Shown piece by piece: positions 42,581 to 52,124 of a stretch of 64,000 bases of DNA. The stretch is from contig CAYMAI010000005.1 of the NCBI GenBank assembly GCA_964388445.1, forward strand, positions 1 through 64,000, given 5' to 3'. The notes beneath the pieces are model-generated. The model searched no databases and was not told the origin of the DNA. It saw nothing but the letters and a program-made list of their open reading frames with translations. Origin of the DNA: CAYMAI01 sp964388445 (lineage in GTDB: Bacteria; 4484-113; JAGGVC01). A program made the position numbers and the translations under genes. How positions within the stretch are numbered: position 1 is the first letter of the stretch; every line of letters starts with the position of its first letter.

Positions 42581-43090
42581 ATGAGCGTTGACATCAAGGA
42601 AAGCGAGTTCAATTACAGGCTATGGCGCTATGACGGCGCGCCGGGCGAGCTAATCCCACTATTGCAGTCCGCGCAGGAACACTTCGGCTACATTCCGGAA
42701 CGCGCCATCAAGTACATTTCGAGCGTGACGAACATCCCGGAAGCGACGATTTACGGCGTAATCACGTTTTACGCGCAGTTCCGGCTTCAGCCGATGGGCA
42801 AGCATGCCATTCGTATGTGCGTGGGCACGGCGTGCCACGTCGCCGGAGCGCAGGCGCTCGTCGAAACCGTGCAGGACGAATTGGGCGTCGAGGTCAACGG
42901 GACGAGCGAAGACGGACTTTTCACGCTGTTCAAGGTCGCCTGCATCGGCTGCTGCTCGCTTGCGCCGGTGATGATGATCGACGAGGAAACGCACGGCAAA
43001 TTGACGCCCGCGGAAACCCGGAAAATTCTGCGCAAAATCCGGCGTGAGGCGAAGAAGAAGTTGAAAGCGGCGGAAGAGGCGAAGAGCTGA
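42581..43090 (+). CDS. hndA: NuoE/HndA-like [2Fe-2S] subunit
   Basis: This 169-residue thioredoxin-like ferredoxin subunit has helical N-terminal sequence (LIPLLQSAQEHFGYIPERAI, VYGVITFYAQF-type YGVITFYAQF) and the four cluster cysteines in MCVGTACHVAGA and VACIGCCSLAPVM. It belongs to complex I NuoE and to HndA/HydC-type subunits of soluble NAD(P)-linked hydrogenases and dehydrogenases. A Lys/Glu-rich helix ends the protein. Electrons would pass between the flavin in the NuoF-like partner and this cluster. It is followed after 48 bases by the NuoF-like gene. No complex I membrane subunits are nearby, so a soluble complex is inferred. Confidence 0.93.
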   Translation: MSVDIKESEFNYRLWRYDGAPGELIPLLQSAQEHFGYIPERAIKYISSVTNIPEATIYGVITFYAQFRLQPMGKHAIRMCVGTACHVAGAQALVETVQDELGVEVNGTSEDGLFTLFKVACIGCCSLAPVMMIDEETHGKLTPAETRKILRKIRREAKKKLKAAEEAKS

Positions 43091-43138
43091 GCGAACCTGT
43101 ATATGCGCGGCGCCTGTCGCGAACTGCGGAGCGAAGAT

Positions 43139-44914
43139 ATGGTGAAGATAATCGTTGGAATGGGCACTTGCGGAATGTCCGCCGGAGCGCGCGCTGCGTA
43201 TGAAAAGCTTTCGGAGCTTTCCGGTGGCGCGGCGGAAACCGAACTCGGAATCACGGGCTGCATCGGAATGTGCTATCGCGAGCCGCTGGTCGAGATTCGC
43301 GATAACGGCACGCGCACGATTTACGGCGAAGTCACGCCGGAGCGCGCCGCGGAAATCTACGAAAAGCACGTTCTCGGCGGCGCGGCAATCGACGAATACG
43401 TCGTTTATCGCGAAAACGGCAAGGCCGAGCCGGAGGGCTACGAGGCGCATTTCCTGAAAAAGCAAGTGCGCATAGTACTCAGAAACTGCGGCACCATCGA
43501 CCCGGAATCGATTGACGAGTACGAAGCAGCAGGCGGATATCTTGCGCTTCGCAAGGCGCTTTCGGAAATGACGCCGGGCGAAATCATCGGCGAAGTCAAG
43601 GCGTCCGGACTGCGCGGAAGAGGCGGCGCGGGATTTCCGACGGGTCTCAAATGGTCGTTCGCCGCGGGCAACGATGCAGACGTGAAATACGTCGTGTGCA
43701 ACGCCGACGAGGGCGACCCCGGCGCATTCATGGACCGGTCGGTTCTCGAAGGCGACCCGCACAGCGTGCTCGAAGGAATGATTATATGCGCGCGCGCAAT
43801 CGGCGCGTCGAAAGGCTATATATATTGCCGGGCGGAATATCCGCTGGCGATTAAGCGGCTGACGCTCGCGCTGGACGCTGCAAGGGAGCGCGGCTACCTT
43901 GGGAAAAATATTCTCGGATGCGGGCTCGACTTCGACGTGAAAATCAAGCAGGGCGCAGGGGCGTTCGTCTGCGGCGAAGAAACCGCGCTGTTCGCGTCCA
44001 TCGAGGGCGAGCGCGGAATGCCTCGAATCCGTCCGCCGTTTCCCGCGGAAAAAGGGCTTTGGCAGAAACCCACGAACAACAACAACGTGGAGACTTACGC
44101 AAACATACCTTGGATTATCGCGAACGGCGCGAGCGCTTACACGGCGTACGGCACGGAGAGAAGCCCCGGCACGAAAGTGTTCGCTTTGGCGGGCAAAGTT
44201 GCGCATGGCGGGCTCGCCGAAGTGCCGATGGGAATGACGATACGCGAACTCGTAATGGACATCGGCGGCGGCATAAAGGACGGCGGGCGGTTCAAAGCCG
44301 TCCAAATGGGCGGCCCGAGCGGCGGGTGTATTCCTAGCGAGCTTGCCGATACGCCGGTGGACTTCGAGAACATTCCGAAGACCGGCGCGATTATGGGCTC
44401 CGGCGGTATGGTCGTGATGGACGACTCCACTTGTATGGTGGACATCGCCAGGTTTTTCCTCGATTTCACTCAAAACGAATCTTGCGGCAAATGCACTTTC
44501 TGCCGCATCGGCACTCTTCGGCTGCTCGAAATACTCGAACGGATTACGCGCGGCGAAGGGACGGAAGAAGACATCTCTAAGCTGGAACTTCTTTCGTCGC
44601 AAGTGAAGGAAGCCAGCCTTTGCGGACTGGGACAGACCGCGCCGAACCCCGTGCTGACGACCATTAAGTATTACATCAAGGAATACGAAGCGCACATTCG
44701 CGACAAGCGCTGTCCGGCGCATACATGTTTGTCGCTAATCGATTTCCACATCATCCCCGAAAAATGCACGGGCTGCACGCTTTGCGCGGTAGCCTGTCCG
44801 GTGAACTGCATTTCGGGCGAGAACAAGAAAGTGCATGTCATAGACAACGAGGCGTGCGTAAGGTGCGGAAAATGTTTTTCGGTCTGCGCATACGACGCCG
44901 TGCTCAAAGATTAG
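43139..44914 (+). CDS. hndC: NuoF/HndC-like NAD(P)H-binding flavoprotein
   Basis: This 591-residue subunit has an N-terminal thioredoxin-like 2Fe-2S domain (GMGTCGMSAGARAAY, GITGCIGMCYREP). The NuoF core carries the NADH/FMN site (GLRGRGGAGFPTGLKWSFA, CNADEGDPGAFMDR) and the 4Fe-4S motif ESCGKCTFCRIGTLRLLEIL. Two C-terminal 4Fe-4S ferredoxin motifs close it (CTGCTLCAVACPVNC, CVRCGKCFSVCAYDA). This is the arrangement of HndC/HydB-type subunits that oxidise or reduce NAD(P) in electron-bifurcating and soluble complexes. The ATG at 43139 begins the conserved fold. It ends eight bases before the fusion-protein gene. Confidence 0.94.
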   Translation: MVKIIVGMGTCGMSAGARAAYEKLSELSGGAAETELGITGCIGMCYREPLVEIRDNGTRTIYGEVTPERAAEIYEKHVLGGAAIDEYVVYRENGKAEPEGYEAHFLKKQVRIVLRNCGTIDPESIDEYEAAGGYLALRKALSEMTPGEIIGEVKASGLRGRGGAGFPTGLKWSFAAGNDADVKYVVCNADEGDPGAFMDRSVLEGDPHSVLEGMIICARAIGASKGYIYCRAEYPLAIKRLTLALDAARERGYLGKNILGCGLDFDVKIKQGAGAFVCGEETALFASIEGERGMPRIRPPFPAEKGLWQKPTNNNNVETYANIPWIIANGASAYTAYGTERSPGTKVFALAGKVAHGGLAEVPMGMTIRELVMDIGGGIKDGGRFKAVQMGGPSGGCIPSELADTPVDFENIPKTGAIMGSGGMVVMDDSTCMVDIARFFLDFTQNESCGKCTFCRIGTLRLLEILERITRGEGTEEDISKLELLSSQVKEASLCGLGQTAPNPVLTTIKYYIKEYEAHIRDKRCPAHTCLSLIDFHIIPEKCTGCTLCAVACPVNCISGENKKVHVIDNEACVRCGKCFSVCAYDAVLKD

Positions 44915-44922
44915 GAAAAGTT

Positions 44923-47900
44923 ATGGATAACGCGAACAACCTTGTAAAGCTGACGATTAACGGAAAAGAAGTCGAAGCAAGTCCGGAGCGGACGATACTC
45001 GAAGTCGTCCAGGATTTGAAGCTGGACGAAATACCGACTCTCTGCCACTCGCCGGAACTCAAGCCTTACGGCTCGTGCTTTCTGTGCGTCGTCGAAGTGG
45101 AAGGCAGGCCGAATCTTCTGCCCGCGTGTGCGACGCGCGTAACCGCGGGTATGAAAGTGGAAACTAAAAACGAGCGCGTGAAGGCGTCGCGAAGGACGGC
45201 GCTCGAACTGCTCGTTTCGAATCATTATGCGGACTGCCTATCGCCGTGCATGCTCGGGTGTCCCGCGGGGGTGGACGCGCAGGGCTATGTGGCTTTGGCG
45301 GCGATGGGCGAATACCGTCAGGCGCTCGACCTTGTTCGCGACAAAAATCCGCTGCCCGCGATTTGCGGCAGGGTTTGCGTGCGCAAGTGCGAGGTCGTTT
45401 GCAGGCGCATGGACGTGGACGAAGCCGTCGGTATAAATTACATCAAACGGTTTTTGTCCGACCAAGAGGATGCATACGAAGGAATGCCGGAGCGCGAACC
45501 GCCGACCGGAAAGAATATCGCAATCGTAGGAAGCGGGCCGGCGGGGCTGACCGCCGCGTGGTTTCTCGGACGCAGGGGACACGAGCCGGTGATTTTCGAA
45601 GCGCTTCCGAAACCCGGCGGAATGCTCCGCTACGGAATCCCCGAATACCGGCTGCCTAAAGAAGTGCTCGACCGCGAAATCGAATACATCGGGCGCGTCG
45701 GCGCGAAGATTCATACCGGCGTCACCATTGGGCGGGATAAACCGCTCGACGGACTAATGAAGGATTTCGACGCAGTTTTAATCGCGGCCGGAGCGATGGG
45801 CAGCAAGGATATGGGCGTGCCGGGCGAACATGAAATCGACGGCGTTGTCGCCGGAGTGGATTTCCTTATCGAAAAAACCGAAGACCGCACGCCGGTCAAA
45901 GGAACAGTCGTCGTAGTCGGAGGCGGAAACACGGCGATGGATGTCGCGCGTACCGCGTGGCGGCTCGGCGCGGACAAAGTGATAATCCTTTACCGCAGGA
46001 CGAAGGCGGAGATGCCCGCGGACAAACTCGAAATCGAAGACTGCATTAAAGAAGGCATCGAAATAATGGAGCTTGCCGCTCCGGTGGAAATAGTCGCGGA
46101 AAACGGAAAGCTGAAGGCGCTCAAATGTATCCGCATGACGCTCGGCGAACCCGACGCGAGCGGCAGAAGGCGGCCCGTACCGATGGAAGGAAGCGAATTC
46201 GAGCTTCCGTGCGACATCGCGGCGGCGGCAATCGGTCAGTCGCCGATTCTCGAAGGACTGGCCAAAACGAACGGCGGGCCGGACGCAACGAGATGGAACA
46301 CAATCGTAGTGAACGAAAAGACTCTCGAAACGAACGTGCCGGGGCTTTACGCGGGCGGCGACGTGGCGGGCGACGGGCCGACGATAGTCATCGACGCGAT
46401 TCGCGACGGCCAGCGCGCGGCGAAAGCGATTCATTCGTACCTAACGGGAGTCGCGCTCGAACCGGAGGAATTCGTTGTGACGAAGGCGTTCTGGTCGAAA
46501 CCGGGGCTGACCGAACTCGGCGAAGTCGGCGAATCGCCGCGGCACGAAATGCATGAAATCGGCGTTGACGAGCGGCGGGAAAGCTTCGTCGAAGTCGCCA
46601 CGGGATATGAAGAAGAAGACGTTTCGCACGAATCGTCGAGGTGTCTTAGCTGCGGCTGCGTGGTGTTCGACAGCTGCAAGCTGCGCAAATTCTCCGGCGA
46701 ATACGGCGTAGATATGGAGCGGTTCAAAGGATATGCGCGCAAGCACAAGGTTGACGACCGCCATCCGTACATAAGCTACGATCCGAATAAGTGCATTCTC
46801 TGCGCGCGATGCATACGCACGTGCGAGCGCGTTCTTCCGATTTCAGCGCTCGGCCTGGTCAGCCGCGGATTCGTGACCGAAATGCGTCCGGCGATGAACA
46901 AGCCGCTCGCCGAAACAAATTGCGTGTCTTGCGGAAATTGCGTGGACGCCTGTCCGGTAGGCTCGCTGACGATTAAATATCCGTTCCCCGGCAGGGCGTG
47001 CGTGCAGACGGCGGATATAGAAACGCGCTGCGCGCTTTGTTCCATCGGCTGCCGGATGGTAGTGCACCGCATCGGCGACAGCGCGTATTACATAATGGCG
47101 ACGGGCGAGCCGGGCGAATATCTTTGCCGCTACGGGCGGTTCGGGAACGAGCTGTTCATAAAGCACAAGCGGCTTTTCCGTCCGCGCGAGCGCGTCGGCG
47201 CACGGCATACGGACATATCGTTCGAGGACGCTATCGCGAAGGCGGCGGGCGGGCTTAAAGAAATCGCGGATAAGTATGGCGAAGATGCTGTCGCGGTGTT
47301 CGTTTCGCCGGAGCTTTCGAACGAAGAAATGTATCTTGCCTCGCGCATAGCGCGCGAAGGCATCGGCACGAACAACGTGGGCTCGCTGACTTCGATAATG
47401 ACGGGACTCGATTCCGGCGCGCTCGACGAATCGTTCGGTTTCACGGCTTCGACCGCCGGAATGTTCGCGATTAAAGAGGCCGATTTGATCGTGTGTAACA
47501 ACACGGACACCGAAACCGACCACCTGATAATCAATTCCGAAATCCTGATTGCGGTCAAGGAAAACGGCGCCAAGCTTATCGTTTCGAACTCCAGCACGGA
47601 CCCGCTGAACGCGATAGCGAACTTGACTCTCGACCCGATGCGGGGGCGCAGCGCGATTCTCTGGAACGGCGTGATTCAGGAACTATTGGAGCGCGGATTC
47701 TTCGACCGCGAGGCCGTAAGTGCGCTTGCGGGAGGCGGCGAATTTCTCGGCGATATTTTCGATTACGGACTCGAATCGGTCGCGGGATTGACCGGCGTTG
47801 ACGCTGCGAAAATCAAAGCCGCGGTCGGCGTTATCGAAAAATCGGGCAAAATCGCATTCGTGCACAGCCCGGACCGCCCGCAGGATCAATCGCCGGGCGA

Positions 47901-48627
47901 TTTGGTCGCGCTGGCGAATTTCGTTTTGCTGCTTCGTTCGAAAGGGGTTAAGGCGGATTTGCTGCTTCCGAGCGTGCTTGCGAACGCTGCGGGAATGGAA
48001 GTGTCCGGCGCGAGCAGCGCGTTTCTTCCCGGCAGAATTCCGGCGAGCGAGGGACTGCCGGGTGCGCGTTCGCAGAACGAATTGCGCGAGCTTTTGGCGG
48101 AAGGCAAAATACGCGGGGCGCTTATTGTTGGCGAAGACCCGATGCAGTCCGACAGAACGGCATCGCTGCTTGCCAATGCGGAATTTGTGGCGGCGATAGA
48201 CTGGGCGGAAACCGAAACGATGCAGTTCGCGAACGTTTCTATTCCCGGCTCTACCTATCTTGAAAGCGGCGGCACTCGTGTCAACTTCGAAGGCAGGCTC
48301 ATCGAATTCAAAAAGGCGGTTACATCGCCGTCAAGGGCGTCCAACTGGCAAATTCTCTCGTGGATGCTCAAAGCCCTCGCCGTCGAAACGCAAAACACTC
48401 TCGAGGAAGCCGGCGCAAAGTTGGACGCGACCGTTACCGCTGCTCTCGGAGACCTCGCATGCTTTTACTGGAACAAAAACGGCGCCGAACGCGGCGAAAT
48501 TCGCGGAAAGCTTCGAGTTGCTTCCGCAGCGATGAAGCCGAGTCCGATCGCGCCGGTAATAACGGCAACGGGCAAATACAAGGCGGACATACGCGAAGTC
48601 GGAACCGAGCGCTACCGCGTGCGTTAG
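44923..48627 (+). CDS. Giant electron-transfer fusion: 2Fe-2S, GltD-like flavoprotein and NuoG-like domains
   Basis: The protein has 1234 residues. Residues 1-85 are a plant-type/NuoG 2Fe-2S domain (Cys41, 52, 55, 69). From about 100 to 560 is a GltD-type NAD(P)H oxidoreductase: cysteine-rich helical linker CGRVCVRKCEVVCRR, IAIVGSGPAGLTAAWFLG, VVVVGGGNTAMDVARTA and LYAGGDVAGDGPTIVIDAIR. Around 620-690 lie 4Fe-4S motifs (CILCARCIRTCERVLP, CVSCGNCVDACPVGS). From about 705 to the end is a molybdopterin-oxidoreductase fold with CALCSIGC and GEYLCRYG. The Cys/Sec position for molybdenum is not occupied, as in NuoG. The closest concept I know is SfrAB of Geobacter fused in one chain. AGGAAAAGTT leads the ATG. 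Confidence 0.88.
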   Translation: MDNANNLVKLTINGKEVEASPERTILEVVQDLKLDEIPTLCHSPELKPYGSCFLCVVEVEGRPNLLPACATRVTAGMKVETKNERVKASRRTALELLVSNHYADCLSPCMLGCPAGVDAQGYVALAAMGEYRQALDLVRDKNPLPAICGRVCVRKCEVVCRRMDVDEAVGINYIKRFLSDQEDAYEGMPEREPPTGKNIAIVGSGPAGLTAAWFLGRRGHEPVIFEALPKPGGMLRYGIPEYRLPKEVLDREIEYIGRVGAKIHTGVTIGRDKPLDGLMKDFDAVLIAAGAMGSKDMGVPGEHEIDGVVAGVDFLIEKTEDRTPVKGTVVVVGGGNTAMDVARTAWRLGADKVIILYRRTKAEMPADKLEIEDCIKEGIEIMELAAPVEIVAENGKLKALKCIRMTLGEPDASGRRRPVPMEGSEFELPCDIAAAAIGQSPILEGLAKTNGGPDATRWNTIVVNEKTLETNVPGLYAGGDVAGDGPTIVIDAIRDGQRAAKAIHSYLTGVALEPEEFVVTKAFWSKPGLTELGEVGESPRHEMHEIGVDERRESFVEVATGYEEEDVSHESSRCLSCGCVVFDSCKLRKFSGEYGVDMERFKGYARKHKVDDRHPYISYDPNKCILCARCIRTCERVLPISALGLVSRGFVTEMRPAMNKPLAETNCVSCGNCVDACPVGSLTIKYPFPGRACVQTADIETRCALCSIGCRMVVHRIGDSAYYIMATGEPGEYLCRYGRFGNELFIKHKRLFRPRERVGARHTDISFEDAIAKAAGGLKEIADKYGEDAVAVFVSPELSNEEMYLASRIAREGIGTNNVGSLTSIMTGLDSGALDESFGFTASTAGMFAIKEADLIVCNNTDTETDHLIINSEILIAVKENGAKLIVSNSSTDPLNAIANLTLDPMRGRSAILWNGVIQELLERGFFDREAVSALAGGGEFLGDIFDYGLESVAGLTGVDAAKIKAAVGVIEKSGKIAFVHSPDRPQDQSPGDLVALANFVLLLRSKGVKADLLLPSVLANAAGMEVSGASSAFLPGRIPASEGLPGARSQNELRELLAEGKIRGALIVGEDPMQSDRTASLLANAEFVAAIDWAETETMQFANVSIPGSTYLESGGTRVNFEGRLIEFKKAVTSPSRASNWQILSWMLKALAVETQNTLEEAGAKLDATVTAALGDLACFYWNKNGAERGEIRGKLRVASAAMKPSPIAPVITATGKYKADIREVGTERYRVR

Positions 48628-48684
48628 TATTGAATCGGCGCGGCGCGATTTCCGGAAGCGCGCATGCCGCGCATAGAGGCGCAT

Positions 48685-50775
48685 ATGAACGTTTCGCTTG
48701 ACCAGCTGGTGTCGCTGCTCAATGCAAGCTTCGATTTTCTCGCCGTCGTCAACGGCGACGAAACGATAAGGTTTTGCGGCGACAGTTTTGCGCAAGAGTG
48801 CGGCGCGCCGGCGGCGGAAATCGCCGGTATGCCGCTTGAAAAACTGTCGAAATACGCCGACAGCGAAAGATGGGAAGCGCGCATCGGCGCAATGCGCCAG
48901 GCTATGGCGGAGGCGAAAGACGGCCGTAAAGGCTCGGTCGTTTTCGCATCGAACGTATATCAAGGCTGCTCGTACACCATAAGCTGCGGACACCGGGAAG
49001 CGGACGGCCGGGATTTTTACCTTTTCTACGGTCATCGGGTGTCGGGGGCGTATCAATATTCCGAGTGGGAAAAAGACGAGCGGATTAAAGAGCTGTCTTG
49101 CATTTATTCGATCGCCGAGTGGATTGACAAATCGCGGACGGTTGACGAATTTTTCAGCGAACTGCCGCAATATCTTGCGTCCGGAATGCACTATCCCGAA
49201 GACGTCGGCGTGTACGCGGAATACGCGGGGCAATGTTTCGGCGAAAAGGTTGAGGGCGATTGCTTGAAAACCGACCTTGTAATAAAGGGCCAGGTTCGCG
49301 GCAGCATAAAGGTCGGCTACAAGCAAGGCAATCACCGTCTTCTCGCCGAAGAGCAGAAAATGCTCGAAGAAATCGGCCGTATGCTCAACGTGGCGCTCGA
49401 CCGAAAGGAGCTTCGCGATACGCTGGCCGTTCGGAAAAGCGAAGAAGAGGAGCTTCGAGCAAGGCTGGAAGAGCTGCAGGCGGAAATCAGAACGCGCACG
49501 GGCGAACTTAAGCAGCAAAAAGAAAATCTCGCCACGGTGAACTCGTACTTGGGTAGAGTGAACCGCGACTGGGAAAACACGAAACTGAGACTTGAAACGA
49601 TGTTCGAGGCGATTCCGGACACCGTCGCTTTAATCGATAGAAACTACACCGTCGTAATGACGAACAGTGAAAACTTCGAGGCGGGTCAAAAATGCCACCG
49701 GGCGTTTTTCGGCCGCGAGCGCCCGTGCGACGATTGCAGGCTTTCGTACATCATCAAGAATAAAACTCCCATTACGGTCGAAGTAAGGCATGACGACGAA
49801 TACTTCGAAGTGCACGCGCTGCCGATATACAACGCCGAAAACGAAGTGGACGGCATTATCGAGTTTTATCGCGACATCACGCGGGAGAAAAACTTCGAGA
49901 AACAGCTTCAGCAGGCAGACAAACTCGCTTCGCTCGGCCAGCTCGTCAGCGGCATCGGCCACGAAATCAACAATCCGAACCAGTTCATAAAAGGCAACAT
50001 TCAAATAATCAAACAGGCTTTCGACGACATGCTGCCGATAATCGACGCGCATTTTGAGCAAAATCCGGAACTGAAAATCGCCCGCTTGAAATATCCGTTT
50101 TTCCGCGAACACATCGGCACGCTCATAAGCGACATGGCGCACGGAAGCGAGCGGATTAAGTCTATCGTCGAAGGTTTGAAGCGCTTCGCCCGAAAGGACG
50201 AGGGGCTGCTTATCGACCAGGTCGACGTGAACACGATTATCGACGCCAGCGTCAGGCTGACGCAAAACGAGGTTCACAAATATGCGGACGTGAAGTTGGA
50301 CTTGTCAGATAGTTTGCCCGTAATCACCGGCAACGCGCAGAAAATCGAGCAGGTGCTTATAAATCTCATCATGAACGCAAGCCAGTCCATTCCCGACGGG
50401 CGCCGCGGCGCCGTTGAAATCCGGTCGCTGCTTGCAAGCGGAAATATCGTAATCGAAGTGGAAGACAACGGCGCGGGTATGAGCGAACGCACGCTATTGA
50501 AAATATTCGACCCGTTTTTCACGACGCGACGGGCGCGTGGCGGAACGGGTCTCGGGCTTGCCATCGCATACCGCATAGTCGAAGAGCACGGCGGCTCCAT
50601 TCATGTATCGAGCAAAGTGGACGAAGGCACCAAATTCCGGATTACGCTGCCGGTGAAAAAACAGGCTCCGCTGTCCAAGGCGGCGGCGGACAAGCTTGCG
50701 GAATTGCCGGAGGCGAATCGGCACGGACGCGGGGCGAGGAGGGAAAGGGACGATGAAAAAGGTACTGATAGTTGA
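48685..50775 (+). CDS. Soluble PAS-domain sensor histidine kinase
   Basis: There is no membrane segment, so the sensor is cytosolic. An N-terminal PAS-like domain (residues ~1-120) is followed by a GAF-like region with IYSIAEWIDKSRTVDEF. A coiled coil comes next (ELRARLEELQAEIRTRTGEL). A second PAS carries a cysteine-rich loop (KCHRAFFGRERPCDDCRL, C-x13-C-x2-C), suitable for a metal or redox ligand. The kinase has HisKA with GHEINNPNQF and HATPase motifs NLIMNASQSIPDG, VEDNGAGM and GGTGLGLAIAYRIVEEHGG. The product has about 696 residues. It overlaps the next gene by 23 bases. Adjacency to NAD(P)-linked electron-transfer subunits suggests redox sensing. Confidence 0.88.
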   Translation: MNVSLDQLVSLLNASFDFLAVVNGDETIRFCGDSFAQECGAPAAEIAGMPLEKLSKYADSERWEARIGAMRQAMAEAKDGRKGSVVFASNVYQGCSYTISCGHREADGRDFYLFYGHRVSGAYQYSEWEKDERIKELSCIYSIAEWIDKSRTVDEFFSELPQYLASGMHYPEDVGVYAEYAGQCFGEKVEGDCLKTDLVIKGQVRGSIKVGYKQGNHRLLAEEQKMLEEIGRMLNVALDRKELRDTLAVRKSEEEELRARLEELQAEIRTRTGELKQQKENLATVNSYLGRVNRDWENTKLRLETMFEAIPDTVALIDRNYTVVMTNSENFEAGQKCHRAFFGRERPCDDCRLSYIIKNKTPITVEVRHDDEYFEVHALPIYNAENEVDGIIEFYRDITREKNFEKQLQQADKLASLGQLVSGIGHEINNPNQFIKGNIQIIKQAFDDMLPIIDAHFEQNPELKIARLKYPFFREHIGTLISDMAHGSERIKSIVEGLKRFARKDEGLLIDQVDVNTIIDASVRLTQNEVHKYADVKLDLSDSLPVITGNAQKIEQVLINLIMNASQSIPDGRRGAVEIRSLLASGNIVIEVEDNGAGMSERTLLKIFDPFFTTRRARGGTGLGLAIAYRIVEEHGGSIHVSSKVDEGTKFRITLPVKKQAPLSKAAADKLAELPEANRHGRGARRERDDEKGTDS

Positions 50776-52111
50776 CGACGACTGCGCCGTTACAAATTAT
50801 CTGATGGTTTTTCTTGCACAGACAGAGCTTTACGAAACTGCGGTAATCAACGATTCGAGGGAATTCGATTCGGTTTTCGAAAGCGAGCCGTTCGACGTCG
50901 TTCTTCTCGACATGGACATGCCGTTCAAGACGGGGATGGACATTCTGCAGTACATCAGCGGGCGCGGCTCGCCGACGCCCGTCGTTGTTTTAACCGGCGT
51001 CGCGGACGTGGATCTCGCGGTGCGCGCGATGAAAACCGGCGCGTTCGATTATTTAAGCAAGCCCGTGGAAGAAGAACACTTGCTCGACGTTTTGAAAAGC
51101 GCAATCGAACACCGCAGCACGCAGGATTCCATCCGCTCGATGCCGCAAAATCCGGAGCGCGACGAGCTTTTGAACGTCGAGGAGTTTTCGGAATTTCCGT
51201 CCGCGCATCCGGAGATGATCAGGCTGCTGCACAAGGCCGAAAAAATAGCGAAAAGCGATTTGCCGGTTTTTATTTGGGGAGAGCAGGGGACGGGCAAGCG
51301 GCTGCTTGCGGAAGCCATTCACAAAATAAGCCAGCGCTCTGCCGGGCCGTTCGTCGCCGTCAACGCCGCGGAGATAGTTGCCGAGGAATTCGCGTCGGGT
51401 TTTTTCGGCGCCGCGAGAGATTGGAGCGGCGCGAGCGTCGCCAAAACCGGTTTCATAGAAGAAGCTAACGGCGGCACGCTATTCATCGACGGCGTAAGTT
51501 TGCTAAGCCGCCCGGTGCAAGTCAGGCTCAAGCGCGTCATCCGAACCGGCGAGTATTATCGCGAGCGCTCGACCGAAATGCTGCAGGCAAACGTCAGAAT
51601 AATCGTCGCATCGCACGAAGAACTATCCGGCGCGGAAGCGGAAAACAGGTTTACCGGCGACCTGCTTTATCACTTGAAAGTCAACTCCCTGCGCTTACCG
51701 CCGCTGAGGGAAAGGCCGTGCGATATTCCGCTTCTCGCCGAGATGTTTTTGAAAAGGGAAGTCGAGCGTTCCGGGAAGGCGGTCGAAGGATTTTCGCCGG
51801 AATTTATCGGCGTGCTTAAAAGATACGACTTTCCGTACAATCGGGAGGAACTTAAAACGATTGTTTCCACGTCGGTCGTCACTTCCGACGGCGGGCTATT
51901 GATGCCTCGCGATATGCCCGGATACGTGCTTGAAAAATCGCTGGAGCGAAAACCGCCCGGCCCGGACTTCGTGCCGCGCAAGCTGGCGGAAATCGAAAGG
52001 GAGCATGCGCTTCGAACGCTGGAATATTTTTCGGACGACATCGACAAAACCGCGGCGGAACTCGGCGTGTCTATCGACGAACTGGAGCGGATTTTGAAAA
52101 ACGCGGTTTGA
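50753..52111 (+). CDS. NtrC-like response regulator with degenerate AAA+ motifs
   Basis: The receiver domain is intact (DDD at 8-10, Asp53, Thr81, Lys103). The AAA+ domain has Walker A GEQGTGKR (176-183) and the arginine-finger region LPPLRERPCDIPLLAEMF. The sigma-54 contact loop GAFTGA is absent: DWSGAS stands there (~223-228). The Walker B glutamate is replaced (GGTLFIDG). A Fis-like C-terminal helix pair remains (IDKTAAELGVSIDELERILK). Such a protein should not open sigma-54 promoters in the usual way and may regulate by DNA binding or oligomerisation. GAGGAGGGAAAGGG precedes the ATG inside the kinase gene, so the two are co-translated. Confidence 0.88.
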   Translation: MKKVLIVDDDCAVTNYLMVFLAQTELYETAVINDSREFDSVFESEPFDVVLLDMDMPFKTGMDILQYISGRGSPTPVVVLTGVADVDLAVRAMKTGAFDYLSKPVEEEHLLDVLKSAIEHRSTQDSIRSMPQNPERDELLNVEEFSEFPSAHPEMIRLLHKAEKIAKSDLPVFIWGEQGTGKRLLAEAIHKISQRSAGPFVAVNAAEIVAEEFASGFFGAARDWSGASVAKTGFIEEANGGTLFIDGVSLLSRPVQVRLKRVIRTGEYYRERSTEMLQANVRIIVASHEELSGAEAENRFTGDLLYHLKVNSLRLPPLRERPCDIPLLAEMFLKREVERSGKAVEGFSPEFIGVLKRYDFPYNREELKTIVSTSVVTSDGGLLMPRDMPGYVLEKSLERKPPGPDFVPRKLAEIEREHALRTLEYFSDDIDKTAAELGVSIDELERILKNAV

Positions 52112-52124
52112 CGAAAAGCCGAGG

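Noticed and set aside
42659..44722. A 687-codon open frame on the minus strand
   Set aside because: It lies wholly antisense to the NuoE- and NuoF-like genes, has Arg/His/Ala-rich composition typical of GC-rich shadow frames and no recognisable motif.
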